A DNA stretch of 64,000 nt from Microbacterium sp. H83 (GCF_001650405.1 NZ_LWCU01000004.1:33555-97554), one strand, 5' to 3'. Positions 8,228 to 17,676 are shown, counted from the first letter of the stretch. Notes: a model not told the origin generated them from the sequence alone. A program made the numbers and translations.

Positions 8228-8764
8228 GTGCGAGACGCAGAGCCGCAGCGCTCCCCTTCAGCGATCGAGCTGCTCGTCGACCCGGTCGCCGATGCGGCGA
8301 TCCGCGCCGAGTGGGATGCTCTCGCCGCCCGCGGCATGTCGAGCCTGGCCGGGCACACATCGGCGAGCAACCGCCCCCACATCACGCTGATGGCGCGCAT
8401 CGGGCTGCCCCTGCTCGACGCGGACGCTCTCGCCGGAGCATCCTCGTTCCCGATCACCCTGGGCGCTCCGCTGCTGTTCGGCGCCGGCGAGCGCCGCGTG
8501 CTGGCGCGCAGCATCCTGCCCTCCGCAGAGCTGCTCGAGCTCCGCGCGTCCGTGCGCGCCGCTGCCGGCCCGGGCGAGGATGCGCCTCACACCGCGCCGG
8601 GCGAGTGGATGCCGCACGTCGCCCTCGCCCGTCGCCTGCGGGTCGCCGATATCGCAGCGGCGCTCGATCTCCTCGGCGGCGACATCCGCGGTCACGCGGC
8701 GAGCGTGCGGCACTGGGATGCCGATGCCGCCGTCACCACCACTCTCGCGGTCCTGCGGACGTAG
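8228..8764 (+). CDS. 2'-5' RNA ligase / 2H phosphoesterase superfamily-like protein
   Basis: Cytoplasmic protein of 178 aa with the two-lobed layout of 2H phosphoesterases. The first HxT motif is intact in NRPHITLMARIG (about residue 53). The second lobe has MPHVALARRL (about residue 120), where the usual Thr/Ser of HxT/S is Ala, so activity may be altered. Such proteins act on cyclic phosphates or RNA ends; the substrate here is unknown. The GTG at 8228 is preferred over the in-frame GTG at 8207 because a -10-like GATAAT lies directly before it. It lies between two large CAGGC-type hairpins and has no operon partner. Confidence 0.7.
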   Translation: MRDAEPQRSPSAIELLVDPVADAAIRAEWDALAARGMSSLAGHTSASNRPHITLMARIGLPLLDADALAGASSFPITLGAPLLFGAGERRVLARSILPSAELLELRASVRAAAGPGEDAPHTAPGEWMPHVALARRLRVADIAAALDLLGGDIRGHAASVRHWDADAAVTTTLAVLRT

Positions 8765-8771
8765 TCACCGA

Positions 8772-8840
8772 GAACAGGCGATCGCGCGACGACAGGCATC
8801 CTGCCGCCCGGGATGCCTGTCCTCGCGCATCTGCCTGCTC
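8772..8840. repeat. Large intergenic hairpin of the CAGGC family
   Basis: A long imperfect palindrome with inner arms GACAGGCATC (8791-8800) and GATGCCTGTC. Outer arms begin GAACAGGCG on the left and end TGCCTGCTC on the right. It lies between the convergent 2H-like gene and the E2 gene and reaches into the E2 stop codon. It may act as a two-way terminator; it has no T-tract. Arm sequence is shared with 8133-8207. Confidence 0.7.
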
Positions 8841-10203
8841 ACTCGACGAGCAGTGCGGGCTCCTCCAGCACCGAGGCGACGTCGGCGATGAAGCGGCTCA
8901 TGCCGTCGCCGTCGATCACACGGTGGTCGAAGGATCCGGCGACGGTGGTGACCCAGCGCGGGCGCACCTCGCCGTCGACGACCCAGGGCTTCTGGCTGAT
9001 CGTGCCCATGGCCACTATCCCGGCCTCGCCCGGATTGATGATCGGAGTGCCGGCATCCATCCCGAACACGCCGATGTTGGTGATCGTGATCGTGCCGCCC
9101 TGCTGATCGGCGGGGCTGGTCTTGCCCTCCCGCGCCGTCAGGGTCAGACGGTTCAGCGCGCGGGCCAGATCCTTCATGCTCAGGTCCTGCGCGTCCTTGA
9201 TGTTCGGCACGAGGAGGCCGCGCGGGGTGGCTGCGGCGATGCCCAGGTTCACGTAGTGGCGCACGGCGATCTCGGCGCCGCTCTCGGTCTCGATCCAGGC
9301 CGCGTTGACCATCGGGGTGCGGCGAGCGGCCCAGATCACGGCCCGTGCCATGATCAGCAGCGGCGAGACGCGGATGTCGGCGTAGTCCGGCGACGCCTTG
9401 AGCCGCTTGACCAGCTCCATCGTGCGGCTCGCGTCGATCTCCTTCCACACGGTCACGTGAGGAGCGGAGTACGCACTCTGCACCATGGCCGACGACGTCG
9501 CCTTGCGCACGCCCTTGACCGGGATGGACTCCGTGCGACCGGCGTCGTCGCCGGCGCGAGAGGCGGATGCCGGTGCGGGAGACAGGCCCCGGGCGAGGCC
9601 GACCTGCGCCGTCTGCGGGGCGGGCACGGTCTCCTCGCGCACCTGGCCCCACTCGGGCGTCTCGATGTTGCGGAAGACGCTGGCCTGCTGCGCGTGGGTC
9701 ACCACGTCGTCGCGCGTGACCTCGCCGTCGGCGCCCGACGGGGTGACGGCGGTCAGGTCGACGCCCAGGTCGCGCGCGAGCTTGCGGATGGGCGGCTTCG
9801 CGATGACTCCCACAGACGACCGCACCGGACGCTCCGCGGGACGCTTGCGCCGCGACGTCGCTCCGCCGCCCGAGCCGTAGCCGACGAGCACGGAGCCGCC
9901 GCCCTCCTCGGGAGCGGGCGCCTCGGCGGTCGCGATCACTCCGGGTCCGGCGTCGTCGCGGGCATCCGTCACGAACGTGATGATCGGCGAGCCGACCTCG
10001 ACGGTCGTGCCCTCGGCCGCGAGCAGCTCGCCGACGACTCCGGCGTGCGGCGACGGCAGCTCGACGAGCGACTTGGCCGTCTCGATCTCGCAGATGACGT
10101 CGTTGATGGCGACCGTGTCACCGGGAGCGACCTTCCAGGCGACGATCTCGGCCTCGGTCAGGCCCTCGCCCACGTCGGGGAGGTTGAAGTTCTGCGTGCT
10201 CAT
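8839..10203 (-). CDS. 2-oxoacid dehydrogenase E2, dihydrolipoamide acyltransferase
   Basis: Core acyltransferase of 454 aa that passes the acyl group from E1 via lipoate to CoA. One lipoyl domain (residues 1-75) carries the lipoylated Lys in [13 protein letters not shown] linker leads to a peripheral subunit-binding domain ([15 protein letters not shown], about 150-185). The catalytic domain ends with the HRVIDGDG active-site block. The ATG at 10203 begins [20 protein letters not shown], the canonical start. It is third in the operon E1alpha-E1beta-E2, 43 bases after E1beta. Separate alpha and beta E1 subunits suggest a branched-chain 2-oxoacid complex rather than AceE-type pyruvate dehydrogenase. 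E3 is not encoded nearby. Confidence 0.94.
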   Translation of the reverse strand: MSTQNFNLPDVGEGLTEAEIVAWKVAPGDTVAINDVICEIETAKSLVELPSPHAGVVGELLAAEGTTVEVGSPIITFVTDARDDAGPGVIATAEAPAPEEGGGSVLVGYGSGGGATSRRKRPAERPVRSSVGVIAKPPIRKLARDLGVDLTAVTPSGADGEVTRDDVVTHAQQASVFRNIETPEWGQVREETVPAPQTAQVGLARGLSPAPASASRAGDDAGRTESIPVKGVRKATSSAMVQSAYSAPHVTVWKEIDASRTMELVKRLKASPDYADIRVSPLLIMARAVIWAARRTPMVNAAWIETESGAEIAVRHYVNLGIAAATPRGLLVPNIKDAQDLSMKDLARALNRLTLTAREGKTSPADQQGGTITITNIGVFGMDAGTPIINPGEAGIVAMGTISQKPWVVDGEVRPRWVTTVAGSFDHRVIDGDGMSRFIADVASVLEEPALLVE

Positions 10204-10246
10204 GTCGAGTCCTTTCGGCGGATGCCGTGGTGATAACTCCGGAGAT

Positions 10247-11227
10247 TCAGTAGGCCAGCGAGCGGTCGACGGCCTCGAGGATGCGGTCGGCATCCGGCAG
10301 GTACGCGCCCTCGAGCTTCGCGGGCGGGAACGGAGTGTCGTACCCCGAGACGCGCAGCACCGGCGCCTCGAGGGCGTAGAACGCGCGCTCCATGACGGTG
10401 GCCGCGACCTCGCTGCCGACGCTCGTGAAGCCCTGCGCCTCCTGCGCGTAGACCATGCGACCGGTCTTGCGCACCGACCCGAGGATCGGCTCGTAGTCGA
10501 TGGGCGACAGCGACCGCACGTCGACGACCTCGCAACTCGTGCCCTCGGCCTCGGCGAGCGCCGCTGCCTGCAGCAGCGTCGTCACCATGGCGCCGTGGCC
10601 GACGAGGGTCACATCCGAACCCGTGCGCACGACCCGCGAGGAGTGCAGCGGCGCGGCCGAGGCGTCGAGCTCGACCTCGCCCTTGACCCAGTACCGGCTC
10701 TTGGGCTCCATGAAGATCACGGGATCGTTCGACGCGATGGCCTCCTGGATCATCCAGTACGCGTCGTTCGGCGTCGACGGCGAGACCACGCGCAGACCGG
10801 GGGTGTGCGCGAAGTACGCCTCCGGGCTCTCCTGGTGGTGCTCGACGGCGCCGATGTGGCCGCCGTACGGGATGCGGATCACGATCGGAAGGCTGAGCGC
10901 TCCCTCGTGCCGGTTGGTGAGCTTCGCGAGCTGCGTGGTGATCTGGTCGAACGCGGGGAAGACGAACCCGTCGAACTGGATCTCGATGACCGGACGGAAC
11001 CCGGTCATGGCGAGTCCGATCGCGGTGCCGACGATCCCGGACTCCGCGAGCGGGGTGTCGAGCACGCGTCGATCGCCGAAGTCGCGCTGCAGGTGCTCGG
11101 TCACGCGGAAGACGCCGCCGAGCTTGCCGATGTCCTCACCCATGAGGAGGACCTTGGCGTCGGCCTCCATGGCGGCACGGAGTCCGGCGTTGAGCGCCTT
11201 GCTGAGCGGCATCGTCTCCAGGGTCAC
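10247..11227 (-). CDS. 2-oxoacid dehydrogenase E1 beta subunit
   Basis: Beta subunit (326 aa) of the thiamine-diphosphate E1 decarboxylase, likely acting on branched-chain 2-oxoacids from Val, Leu and Ile. Family blocks are [17 protein letters not shown] (with the TPP-activating Glu), [18 protein letters not shown] and [19 protein letters not shown]. The GTG at 11227 overlaps the E1alpha TGA (GTGA) and has AAGGAG 8 bases upstream. An in-frame ATG five codons later (11212) is the alternative start. It pairs with E1alpha in an alpha2beta2 tetramer. Confidence 0.94.
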   Translation of the reverse strand: MTLETMPLSKALNAGLRAAMEADAKVLLMGEDIGKLGGVFRVTEHLQRDFGDRRVLDTPLAESGIVGTAIGLAMTGFRPVIEIQFDGFVFPAFDQITTQLAKLTNRHEGALSLPIVIRIPYGGHIGAVEHHQESPEAYFAHTPGLRVVSPSTPNDAYWMIQEAIASNDPVIFMEPKSRYWVKGEVELDASAAPLHSSRVVRTGSDVTLVGHGAMVTTLLQAAALAEAEGTSCEVVDVRSLSPIDYEPILGSVRKTGRMVYAQEAQGFTSVGSEVAATVMERAFYALEAPVLRVSGYDTPFPPAKLEGAYLPDADRILEAVDRSLAY

Positions 11228-12351
11228 TGGCCTTCTCCTTCGAACGACGCCTCGTACCGGTCGCGCCACGCCTTCTGCTCGGCGATCACGGGGTGGGGCT
11301 CGCTGTAGACGTGGTCGAACATCCGGTCGGCGGGCGGAGGCCCGAGCTCGACCGATCGCGAGCGCAGGTCCTCGGCGGCCTCCGCCGCCTCGGCATCCGT
11401 CTCGGTGAAGAACCGCTCGCCTGCTCCCCTGTTCTCGAGGAACGCGCGCATGCGAACGATCGGGTCGCGCTCGGCCCACGACAGCTCCTCGTCGGAGCCG
11501 CGGTACTTGGTGGGGTCGTCGCTCGTCGTGTGCGCTCCGAGCCGATAGGTGACGGCCTCGATCGCCCGCGGCCCCCCGCCGGCGCGGGCTTCGTCGAGCG
11601 CCACCCGCGACACCGCGTAGCTGGCGAGGACGTCGTTGCCGTCGACCCGGGTGCTGGGGATGCCGTAGCCCGCGCTGCGCTCGACGAGCGGGACGCGCGA
11701 CTGCGTCGTCACCGGCACGGAGATCGCCCAGTGGTTGTTCTGCAGGAAGAACACGGTCGGCGCCTGGTAGCTCGCCGCGAACACCATCGCCTCGTGCACG
11801 TCGCCCTGGCTGGAAGCCCCGTCGCCGTAGTAGACGACGACGGCCTCGTCGCGGTCGGGATCGCCGGTGCCGGTGCGGCCGTCGAAGGTCAGCCCCATGG
11901 CGTAGCCCGCGGCATGCAGCGTCTGCGAGCCGAGCACGAGGGTGTAGAGCCGGGTGTTGCCGTTCTTCGGGTCGGTCGGGTCCCAGCCGCCGTGCGAGAC
12001 GCCGCGCATGAGCTTGATGATGTCGAGCGGGTCGACGCCGCGGATGCGGGTGACGGCGTGCTCGCGGTAGGACGGGAAGATCGTGTCCTGCGGACGGGCC
12101 GCGCGCGCGGAGCCGACCTGCGCCGCCTCCTGCCCGCGGCTCGGCGGCCACAGCGCGAGCTGGCCCTGTCGCTGCAGGTTCGTCGCCTGGGTGTCGATCG
12201 CGCGGATGATCACCATGTCGCGGTAGAACTGCTCGAGCTCGGCATCGCTGATCGCCTCGATCAAAGGCAGATACTGCTCGGCAGCCGGACTCGGCGCGAA
12301 GCGGCCGTCCTTCTCCAGGACGCGGACGAGTTCAGTCTCTGACGAGGTCAC
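11224..12351 (-). CDS. 2-oxoacid dehydrogenase E1 alpha subunit
   Basis: Alpha subunit (375 aa) of the E1 component, binding thiamine diphosphate through GDGASSQGDVHEAM and the closing FFLQNNHWAIS of the GDG-x-NN motif. It also has RVDGNDVLASY and the phosphorylation-loop-like YRLGAHTTSDDPTKYR common to this subunit. It starts at GTG 12351 with only a weak ribosome site and is the first gene of the operon. The sequence SRGQEAAQVGSARA is typical of branched-chain E1 alpha. It decarboxylates the 2-oxoacid and loads the acyl group on E2 lipoate. Confidence 0.94.
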   Translation of the reverse strand: MTSSETELVRVLEKDGRFAPSPAAEQYLPLIEAISDAELEQFYRDMVIIRAIDTQATNLQRQGQLALWPPSRGQEAAQVGSARAARPQDTIFPSYREHAVTRIRGVDPLDIIKLMRGVSHGGWDPTDPKNGNTRLYTLVLGSQTLHAAGYAMGLTFDGRTGTGDPDRDEAVVVYYGDGASSQGDVHEAMVFAASYQAPTVFFLQNNHWAISVPVTTQSRVPLVERSAGYGIPSTRVDGNDVLASYAVSRVALDEARAGGGPRAIEAVTYRLGAHTTSDDPTKYRGSDEELSWAERDPIVRMRAFLENRGAGERFFTETDAEAAEAAEDLRSRSVELGPPPADRMFDHVYSEPHPVIAEQKAWRDRYEASFEGEGQ

Positions 12352-12457
12352 GGTGCCACGCTACCGCCGTGCGCATGCGCGGTCGCGTATACCTAGGACG
12401 TCCTCATAACTGCCGGGAAGGGCGACGACGGGCCGCACCGAGCGGCGCGGAAGCGCG

Positions 12458-13531
12458 TCAGAGCAGGGTCGCGGCGACGTCGAGGACGCGGCCGATCGAC
12501 TCCTCCTCGCCCACCGAGATGCGGATGCCGTCGCCGGAGAACGGGCGGACCACGAGGTCCTCGCGCGCGAACACGGCCGCCGCCTCGTCGGTGCGCTCGC
12601 CGGTCGGCAGCCAGATGAAGTTCGCCTGGCTGTCCGGCACGTCCCACCCCTGCGCACGGAGCCCCTCGAGCAGTCGGGTGCGCCGCTCGACGATCGAGGC
12701 GACGCGCTGCATGAGCTCGGCTTCGGCGTCGAGGCTCGCGATGGCGGCGTTCTCGGCGGCGGACGTCACGGAGAGCGGGATGCCGGTGGTGCGCGCGGCG
12801 TCGAGGACCTTCTCATTGCCGATCGCATAGCCGACGCGGAGGCCCGCGAGACCGTAGGCCTTCGAGAAGGTGCGCAGCACGACGACGTTCGGATGCCGCT
12901 CGTACACGCGCTCGTCGAGACCGTTCACGGCGGTCGGCGCGGTCACGAACTCGGCGTAGGCCTCGTCGAGGATGACGAGCACGTCGGCAGGGACCCGCTC
13001 GATGAACGTCGCGAACTCGTCGCTCGTGATGATCGGGCCGGTCGGGTTGTTCGGCGTGCACAGGATGATCGCGCGGGTGCGGTCGGTCACGGCGGCGGCC
13101 ATCGCGTCGAGGTCGTGGCGTGAATCGGCGGTCAGCGGCACCTGGACACCGGTCGCGCCGGCGACGAGCGGGAGGCTGGGGTACGCCTCGAACGAGCGCC
13201 ACGCGTAGACGACCTCGTCGCCCACGGATGCCACGGCGAGGACCAGCTGGTGGAGGATCGAGACGCTGCCCGCGGCGACGTGCACCTGGTCGGGCTCGAC
13301 CCCGAACCGCTCTCCGAGACGGGCGCGCAGCCGGCCCGCGGTCGCGTCGGGATAGCGGTTGACCGGCGTGATGTCCTGCAGCGCGGCGACCACGGACGGC
13401 AGCGGCTCGAACGGGTTCTCGTTGCTGGAGAGCTTGAAGGCGTCGGGACCCGCCTGCTTCCCCTGGCGGTACGGCGCGAGAGCGGCGATGGCGGGACGGA
13501 TGCGCGGGAGGATCGGGTCGGTCACAGACAT
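12458..13531 (-). CDS. hisC: Histidinol-phosphate aminotransferase-like PLP enzyme
   Basis: Fold-type I aminotransferase of 357 aa. The N-terminal [16 protein letters not shown], the cofactor-contacting CTPNNPTGP, the DEAYAEFV block and the PLP lysine in [19 protein letters not shown] all match the HisC family. HisC makes histidinol phosphate. Paralogues act on aromatic amino acids, and because no other histidine gene is nearby this may be such a paralogue (HisC2/PatB type). It starts at ATG 13531. It lies upstream of the E1alpha operon with a 106-base gap, so it is probably a separate unit. Confidence 0.85.
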   Translation of the reverse strand: MSVTDPILPRIRPAIAALAPYRQGKQAGPDAFKLSSNENPFEPLPSVVAALQDITPVNRYPDATAGRLRARLGERFGVEPDQVHVAAGSVSILHQLVLAVASVGDEVVYAWRSFEAYPSLPLVAGATGVQVPLTADSRHDLDAMAAAVTDRTRAIILCTPNNPTGPIITSDEFATFIERVPADVLVILDEAYAEFVTAPTAVNGLDERVYERHPNVVVLRTFSKAYGLAGLRVGYAIGNEKVLDAARTTGIPLSVTSAAENAAIASLDAEAELMQRVASIVERRTRLLEGLRAQGWDVPDSQANFIWLPTGERTDEAAAVFAREDLVVRPFSGDGIRISVGEEESIGRVLDVAATLL

Positions 13532-13638
13532 GAGTCTAGATACCGGGATCCGGTTCGACGAAGGCGGCCGACCATCGCCCGGCGCGACCGCAGGATCGCG
13601 CTGACATCCTCATCCGCTCATGGGAGACTGGCCTCACC

Positions 13639-14043
13639 ATGCGCTTCATCATCCGAGTCGTCGTCAACGCGTTCGCCCTGTGGGTCGTCACGCTGATCCC
13701 CGCTCTGCAGGTGCAGATCGTCGCGTTCGCTCCGGGCGAGACGCTCCAGCTCGTGCTGACCCTGCTCGCGGTGGCCGCCATCTTCGCCCTCGTGAACACG
13801 ATCATCGGCACGGTCGTGAAGATCGTCGCCTTCCCCCTGTACATCCTGACCCTCGGTCTCATCGGCTTCGTGATCAACGGCTTCCTGCTGTGGCTGACCG
13901 CGTGGATCACGAGCGGCTTCGGCTGGGGGCTGACCGTCGGCGACTTCTGGTGGGGTGTGCTCGCGGCGCTCATCATCTCGCTGATCAACGGCGTCTTCGG
14001 CTTCATCCTGCGACCGCAGCGCAAGAGGTCGCGCCGCGACTGA
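13639..14043 (+). CDS. YvlD / phage-holin-4-like membrane protein
   Basis: Integral membrane protein of 134 aa with four hydrophobic segments (about residues 5-27, 33-60, 62-90, 98-125) and a basic tail RPQRKRSRRD. The pattern NTIIGTVVKIVAFPLYILTL followed by GFVINGFLLW is characteristic of the YvlD (COG1950) family. Its members are small membrane proteins of uncertain role, sometimes linked to envelope stress. It starts at ATG 13639 with only a distant GGGAG. It is divergent from hisC and convergent with the hydrolase gene, 6 bases apart. Confidence 0.85.
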   Translation: MRFIIRVVVNAFALWVVTLIPALQVQIVAFAPGETLQLVLTLLAVAAIFALVNTIIGTVVKIVAFPLYILTLGLIGFVINGFLLWLTAWITSGFGWGLTVGDFWWGVLAALIISLINGVFGFILRPQRKRSRRD

Positions 14044-14049
14044 CCGCGG

Positions 14050-15333
14050 TCACCGCGGATCCTCGATCCGCTCCGCGCGGTACTCCGTCCGCTCGATCGT
14101 CTCGGCGCGGGCGAGGTCGTCCCAGAACGTCCCGACCGCCTCGACGCGGGGATCGCCGGACGCCTCGAGCATCTCGGCGGTCTCGATGTAGCTCTCGAGG
14201 GAGTGAGCACCGAGGGGCCAGAGGCCGCCGCCGGGACCCGCGTCGCCCTCGCGAGTGGCGCTGAAGCTCAGGGACGATCCGACGCCCCCGGCCGTGCCAC
14301 CCCCGGACAGCCCGGCGACCGGGTCGTCGGTGTGCGCGAGACGGATCACCGTCTGGTCCTCATCGGGCATGGCCTGGGTGGGACTCCCGGCGGTGATCTG
14401 CATCTGCACGTCGAACTCGCTCCCGGTGGACAGGTACGACGAGATCATCCCGGCCTGGGAGTAGGCGACGACGTCGACCTCGTCGCCCGGTTCGGCGCCC
14501 GCCGCGGTGAGCGCGTCGACCGTGGCCTGGTAGGAGGCCGACATCGAGCCCGAGTACATCTCGACGTTGGACTTCATGTCCCACGGCTCGGAACCGCCGA
14601 CCGCGATGCTGCGGGTGCCGGCGAGATACGCGACGAACTTCGTCCTCCCGTCGGCGAAGGAGTACTTCTCCACCGCGACCTGCGCGCCGGGCGCGGTCGG
14701 CATGCGGGTGAGCGACGTCGCGATGCTCGTCGGCGGGGCCGTCGGCGTCGACGTCGCGACGGGCGCGACGCGCACGGGATCGCTCGCGCCCGACAGCGCG
14801 GCGCCGGGGCGGACGGTGCCCAGGGCGGTCAGCCCCAGCCCGGCCGCTGCCCAGACGAGCGGTCCGAACACGAGGTCCGCGGGGTACGCGGGCTCGAGCC
14901 CGTCGAATCGGTGCGCCCTCCACGTCCGCAGGAGCTCCGCCGCCGTCTCCGCCACGCGGGGATCGGCGAGGACCATGCTCTCCATGCGCCGACGCAGCTC
15001 CTGCGCGGCGGCCTCGTCGGTGAGGGCCAGCGCCTCCGCCCGCGTCGCGAGCTCCACGTACTCGTACGCGTCGGCCATGAGCATCGTGCTCTCCGCCGTC
15101 TCACGGCATTCGTCGAGCAGTCGCGTCACGCCGTCCCCGGCGGTCCACAGCGCGACGGTGTCGACGTACGCGCTGAAGCCGGGAGTGTCGACGACGACGC
15201 GATGGGCCTCCCTCACGGCCGCCGCCGCCTCGTCGAGGCGCGAGGCCACGGCATCCATCCGCCGGGCGGCCACACGCAGCGCGTCGGGGTCGACGGAGAT
15301 CGCGCCGCCATGGTCGATGGACAGCCCGCTCAT
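14050..15333 (-). CDS. WXG100-like helical domain fused to alpha/beta hydrolase
   Basis: A 427-aa protein. Residues 1-130 are helical and heptad-like (VAARRMDAVASRLDEAAAAV and later MLMADAYEYVELATRAEALA), resembling the N-terminal WXG100/LXG-like regions of type VII secretion substrates. A hydrophobic segment follows (LVFGPLVWAAAGLGLTALG), then a Thr/Pro-rich linker. The C-terminal half is a lipase-like fold with the nucleophile elbow VVAYSQAGM and a probable His in PLGAHSLESY. There is no classical signal peptide. It starts at ATG 15333, overlapping the 87-aa partner gene by 4 bases (ATGA). Function unknown; a secreted or surface hydrolase is one reading. No ESX genes lie in the window. Confidence 0.7.
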   Translation of the reverse strand: MSGLSIDHGGAISVDPDALRVAARRMDAVASRLDEAAAAVREAHRVVVDTPGFSAYVDTVALWTAGDGVTRLLDECRETAESTMLMADAYEYVELATRAEALALTDEAAAQELRRRMESMVLADPRVAETAAELLRTWRAHRFDGLEPAYPADLVFGPLVWAAAGLGLTALGTVRPGAALSGASDPVRVAPVATSTPTAPPTSIATSLTRMPTAPGAQVAVEKYSFADGRTKFVAYLAGTRSIAVGGSEPWDMKSNVEMYSGSMSASYQATVDALTAAGAEPGDEVDVVAYSQAGMISSYLSTGSEFDVQMQITAGSPTQAMPDEDQTVIRLAHTDDPVAGLSGGGTAGGVGSSLSFSATREGDAGPGGGLWPLGAHSLESYIETAEMLEASGDPRVEAVGTFWDDLARAETIERTEYRAERIEDPR

Positions 15334-15593
15334 GGGATCGGCACCCCCTCGATCTCGCTCTGCCGGAAGCGCACGGAGCCGGCGACGGCCGCCGTGCGGC
15401 GCTGCAGATCCGACAGCTTCTCGTGCATCGCCCGCACTCCGTCGGAGTGCCATTCGGTGTCCTCGGCGAGGCCGATCAGCCTCACACGTGCGTCGTCGAG
15501 CGCGTCGATCGCCTCGCGCAGATGCCGGCGGGCGGCGGACTTCGCCCACGCGGTGACCACGGTCTCTGTTTCCCAGGGTGCTATGGAGTGCAT
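15330..15593 (-). CDS. Small helical WXG-like partner protein
   Basis: An 87-aa, largely helical protein with no signal peptide. The central EWHSDGVRAMHEKLSDLQRR resembles the W-x-x-x-G turn followed by a second helix in ESAT-6/WXG100-type proteins, with an upstream helix LREAIDALDDARVRLIGLAE. Its stop overlaps the start of the hydrolase fusion gene by 4 bases, so the two are made together and may form a complex. I chose ATG 15593 because in-frame codons further upstream run into the divergent phosphatase promoter region. Function is unknown; a targeting chaperone or antitoxin-like partner are possibilities. Confidence 0.65.
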   Translation of the reverse strand: MHSIAPWETETVVTAWAKSAARRHLREAIDALDDARVRLIGLAEDTEWHSDGVRAMHEKLSDLQRRTAAVAGSVRFRQSEIEGVPIP

Positions 15594-15757
15594 GCGCCCA
15601 CCCTCCGCGATGCGGCCGTCCCCGCGCGCGCCGGGCATCGCTCCCGACCGGTCGTGGTGAGCAGGTCGCCGGTGCGCGGCATCCGTGCAGGAGAGGTCGG
15701 GACCGACCGGCGATACCCGACGTCGCGCGATCCGCCCCCGACCGGCAGAATGGAGCG

Positions 15758-16279
15758 GTGACATCCCCGGATCCCTTCCGCGTGATCTTCGTGTGCACGG
15801 GGAACATCTGCCGCTCTCCGATGGCGGAGGTCGTCTTCCGCGATCTCGCGGACCGCCAGGGACTCGGCTCGCGCATCGTCTCGCGCAGCGCCGGCACCGG
15901 CGACTGGCACCTCGGCGAGCGCGCCGACCACCGCACGATCGACGCCCTCGCCCGCCGCGGATACGACGGATCCCAGCACCGCGCGAAGCAGTTCACCTTC
16001 GCGTCGTTCGCCGAGCACGACCTCGTCGTCGCGCTCGACCGCACCCACGAGCGCATCCTGCGGGAGTGGGCCAGAGACGAGGACGAGGAGGGCAAGGTCA
16101 CGCTGCTGCTCGCCTTCGACCCCGGCGCGACGTCGCAGGACGTGCCGGACCCCTACTACGCCGGCCCCGAGATGTTCGATTCGGTGCTCGGTATGATTGA
16201 GGCGGCGACGCGCGGGCTGTTCCGCCAGCTCGAGCCGGCTCTCCGCCAGCCCCACACGCCCCGCACCCTCGGGGCCTGA
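15758..16279 (+). CDS. Low-molecular-weight protein tyrosine phosphatase
   Basis: Cytoplasmic phosphatase of 173 aa. The P-loop VCTGNICRSPMAE carries the nucleophile Cys13 and Arg19 (CX5R), and the general-acid Asp is in DVPDPYYAG near residue 131. These are the defining residues of the family, which removes phosphate from phosphotyrosine in proteins or acts in polysaccharide control. The GTG at 15758 gives a normal length; the in-frame region upstream is not conserved-looking. It ends 14 bases before purB and may be co-transcribed with it. Substrate unknown. Confidence 0.93.
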   Translation: MTSPDPFRVIFVCTGNICRSPMAEVVFRDLADRQGLGSRIVSRSAGTGDWHLGERADHRTIDALARRGYDGSQHRAKQFTFASFAEHDLVVALDRTHERILREWARDEDEEGKVTLLLAFDPGATSQDVPDPYYAGPEMFDSVLGMIEAATRGLFRQLEPALRQPHTPRTLGA

Positions 16280-16281
16280 TC

Positions 16282-16287
16282 AGGAGG
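16282..16287 (+). promoter_or_regulatory. Strong ribosome binding site that fixes a CTG start for purB
   Basis: A perfect AGGAGG ends 6 bases before CTG at 16294. In the purB frame there is no ATG, GTG or TTG between the preceding stop and the GTG at 16576, which would remove about 94 conserved residues. The site therefore points to CTG as initiator. Confidence 0.8.
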
Positions 16288-16293
16288 ACTCCC

Positions 16294-17676
16294 CTGACTT
16301 TCCAGCCCTCGCTCCCGCCGCAGCCCCTGAGCCCCCTCGACGGTCGGTACCGCGCCGCCGTCACCGGACTCGCCGACTTCCTCTCCGAGGCCGGCCTCAA
16401 CCGCGCGCGGGTCGAGGTCGAGGTCGAGTGGCTGATCGCCCTCACCGACCGCTCGCTGTTCGAGACGTCGCCGCTGTCGGATGCCGACAAGGAGCGCCTC
16501 CGCGCCCTCTACCGCGACTTCGGGCAGGCCGAGATCGACTGGCTCGCCGAGAAGGAGGCCGTCACGCAGCACGACGTGAAGGCCATCGAGTACCTCGTGC
16601 GCGACCGCCTCAGCAGCCTGGGCCTCGACGCCATCGCCGAGCTGACGCACTTCGCCTGCACCAGCGAGGACATCAACTCCGCCTCCTACGCGCTGACCGT
16701 CAAGCGCGCCGTCGAAGAGGTCTGGCTCCCCGCGCTCGACACCGTGATCGCGAAGCTGCGCGAGCTGGCCGCCGAGCACGCCGACGCGCCGATGCTCTCG
16801 CGCACGCACGGGCAGCCGGCCACGCCGTCGACCATGGGCAAGGAGATCGCCGTCTTCGCGTGGCGTCTCGAGCGCGTGCGAGGGCAGATCGCGGCATCCG
16901 ACTACCTCGCCAAGTTCTCGGGCGCGACCGGCACCTGGTCGGCGCATCTCGCGGCCGACCCCGACGCCGACTGGCCGACCATCGCCCGCGAGTACATCGA
17001 GCGCCTGGGCCTGGGCTTCAACCTGCTGACGACCCAGATCGAGTCGCACGACTGGCAGGTCGAGCTCTACGACCGCGTGCGTCACGCGGGCGGCATCCTG
17101 CACAACCTCGCGACCGACATCTGGACGTACATCTCGCTCGGGTACTTCGCGCAGATCCCCGTCGCCGGCGCGACCGGGTCGTCGACGATGCCGCACAAGA
17201 TCAACCCGATCCGCTTCGAGAACGCCGAGGCGAACCTCGAGATCTCGGGCGCCCTGCTCGCCTCGCTCGGGCAGACGCTGGTCACGAGCCGCCTCCAGCG
17301 CGACCTCACCGACTCGACCACGCAGCGCAACATCGGCGTCGCGTTCGGGCACTCGCTGCTCGCGCTCGACAACCTGCGTCGCGGCCTGAACGCGATCTCG
17401 CTGTCGCGCGACGTGCTGCTCGCCGACCTCGACGTGAACTGGGAGGTGCTCGCCGAGGCGATCCAGACGGTCATCCGCGCCGAGGTCGTCGCCGGCCGCT
17501 CGTCGATCAGCGACCCGTACGCGCTGCTCAAGGAGCTGACCCGCGGTCACCGCGTCGGCGCCGAGGACCTCGCCGCGTTCGTCGAGGGCCTCGAGATCGG
17601 GGATGCCGCCAAGCAGCGCCTCCTCGCGCTCACGCCCGCGACCTACACCGGCATCGCGGAGCAGCTCGCGAAGTGA
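16294..17676 (+). CDS. purB: Adenylosuccinate lyase, CTG start
   Basis: Purine enzyme of 460 aa that splits SAICAR and adenylosuccinate, releasing fumarate, in AMP synthesis. The N-terminus holds the conserved PLSPLDGRYRAAV. Further on are FACTSEDINSASYAL, LSRTHGQPATPSTMGKE and the signature loop GSSTMPHKINPIRFENAE. Only a CTG at 16294 (LTFQPSLPPQPLSPLDGRY) gives the full N-terminus, and it sits 6 bases after AGGAGG. The next ATG/GTG in frame is at 16576, inside the conserved body. Weak initiation could keep expression low. Enzyme identity is certain; the start codon is inferred. Confidence 0.95.
   Translation: MTFQPSLPPQPLSPLDGRYRAAVTGLADFLSEAGLNRARVEVEVEWLIALTDRSLFETSPLSDADKERLRALYRDFGQAEIDWLAEKEAVTQHDVKAIEYLVRDRLSSLGLDAIAELTHFACTSEDINSASYALTVKRAVEEVWLPALDTVIAKLRELAAEHADAPMLSRTHGQPATPSTMGKEIAVFAWRLERVRGQIAASDYLAKFSGATGTWSAHLAADPDADWPTIAREYIERLGLGFNLLTTQIESHDWQVELYDRVRHAGGILHNLATDIWTYISLGYFAQIPVAGATGSSTMPHKINPIRFENAEANLEISGALLASLGQTLVTSRLQRDLTDSTTQRNIGVAFGHSLLALDNLRRGLNAISLSRDVLLADLDVNWEVLAEAIQTVIRAEVVAGRSSISDPYALLKELTRGHRVGAEDLAAFVEGLEIGDAAKQRLLALTPATYTGIAEQLAK

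Noticed and set aside
14050..15593. Part of a type VII secretion locus
   Set aside because: No EccC, EccD, MycP or typical 100-aa EsxA/B genes are in the window; only the effector-like pair is present.
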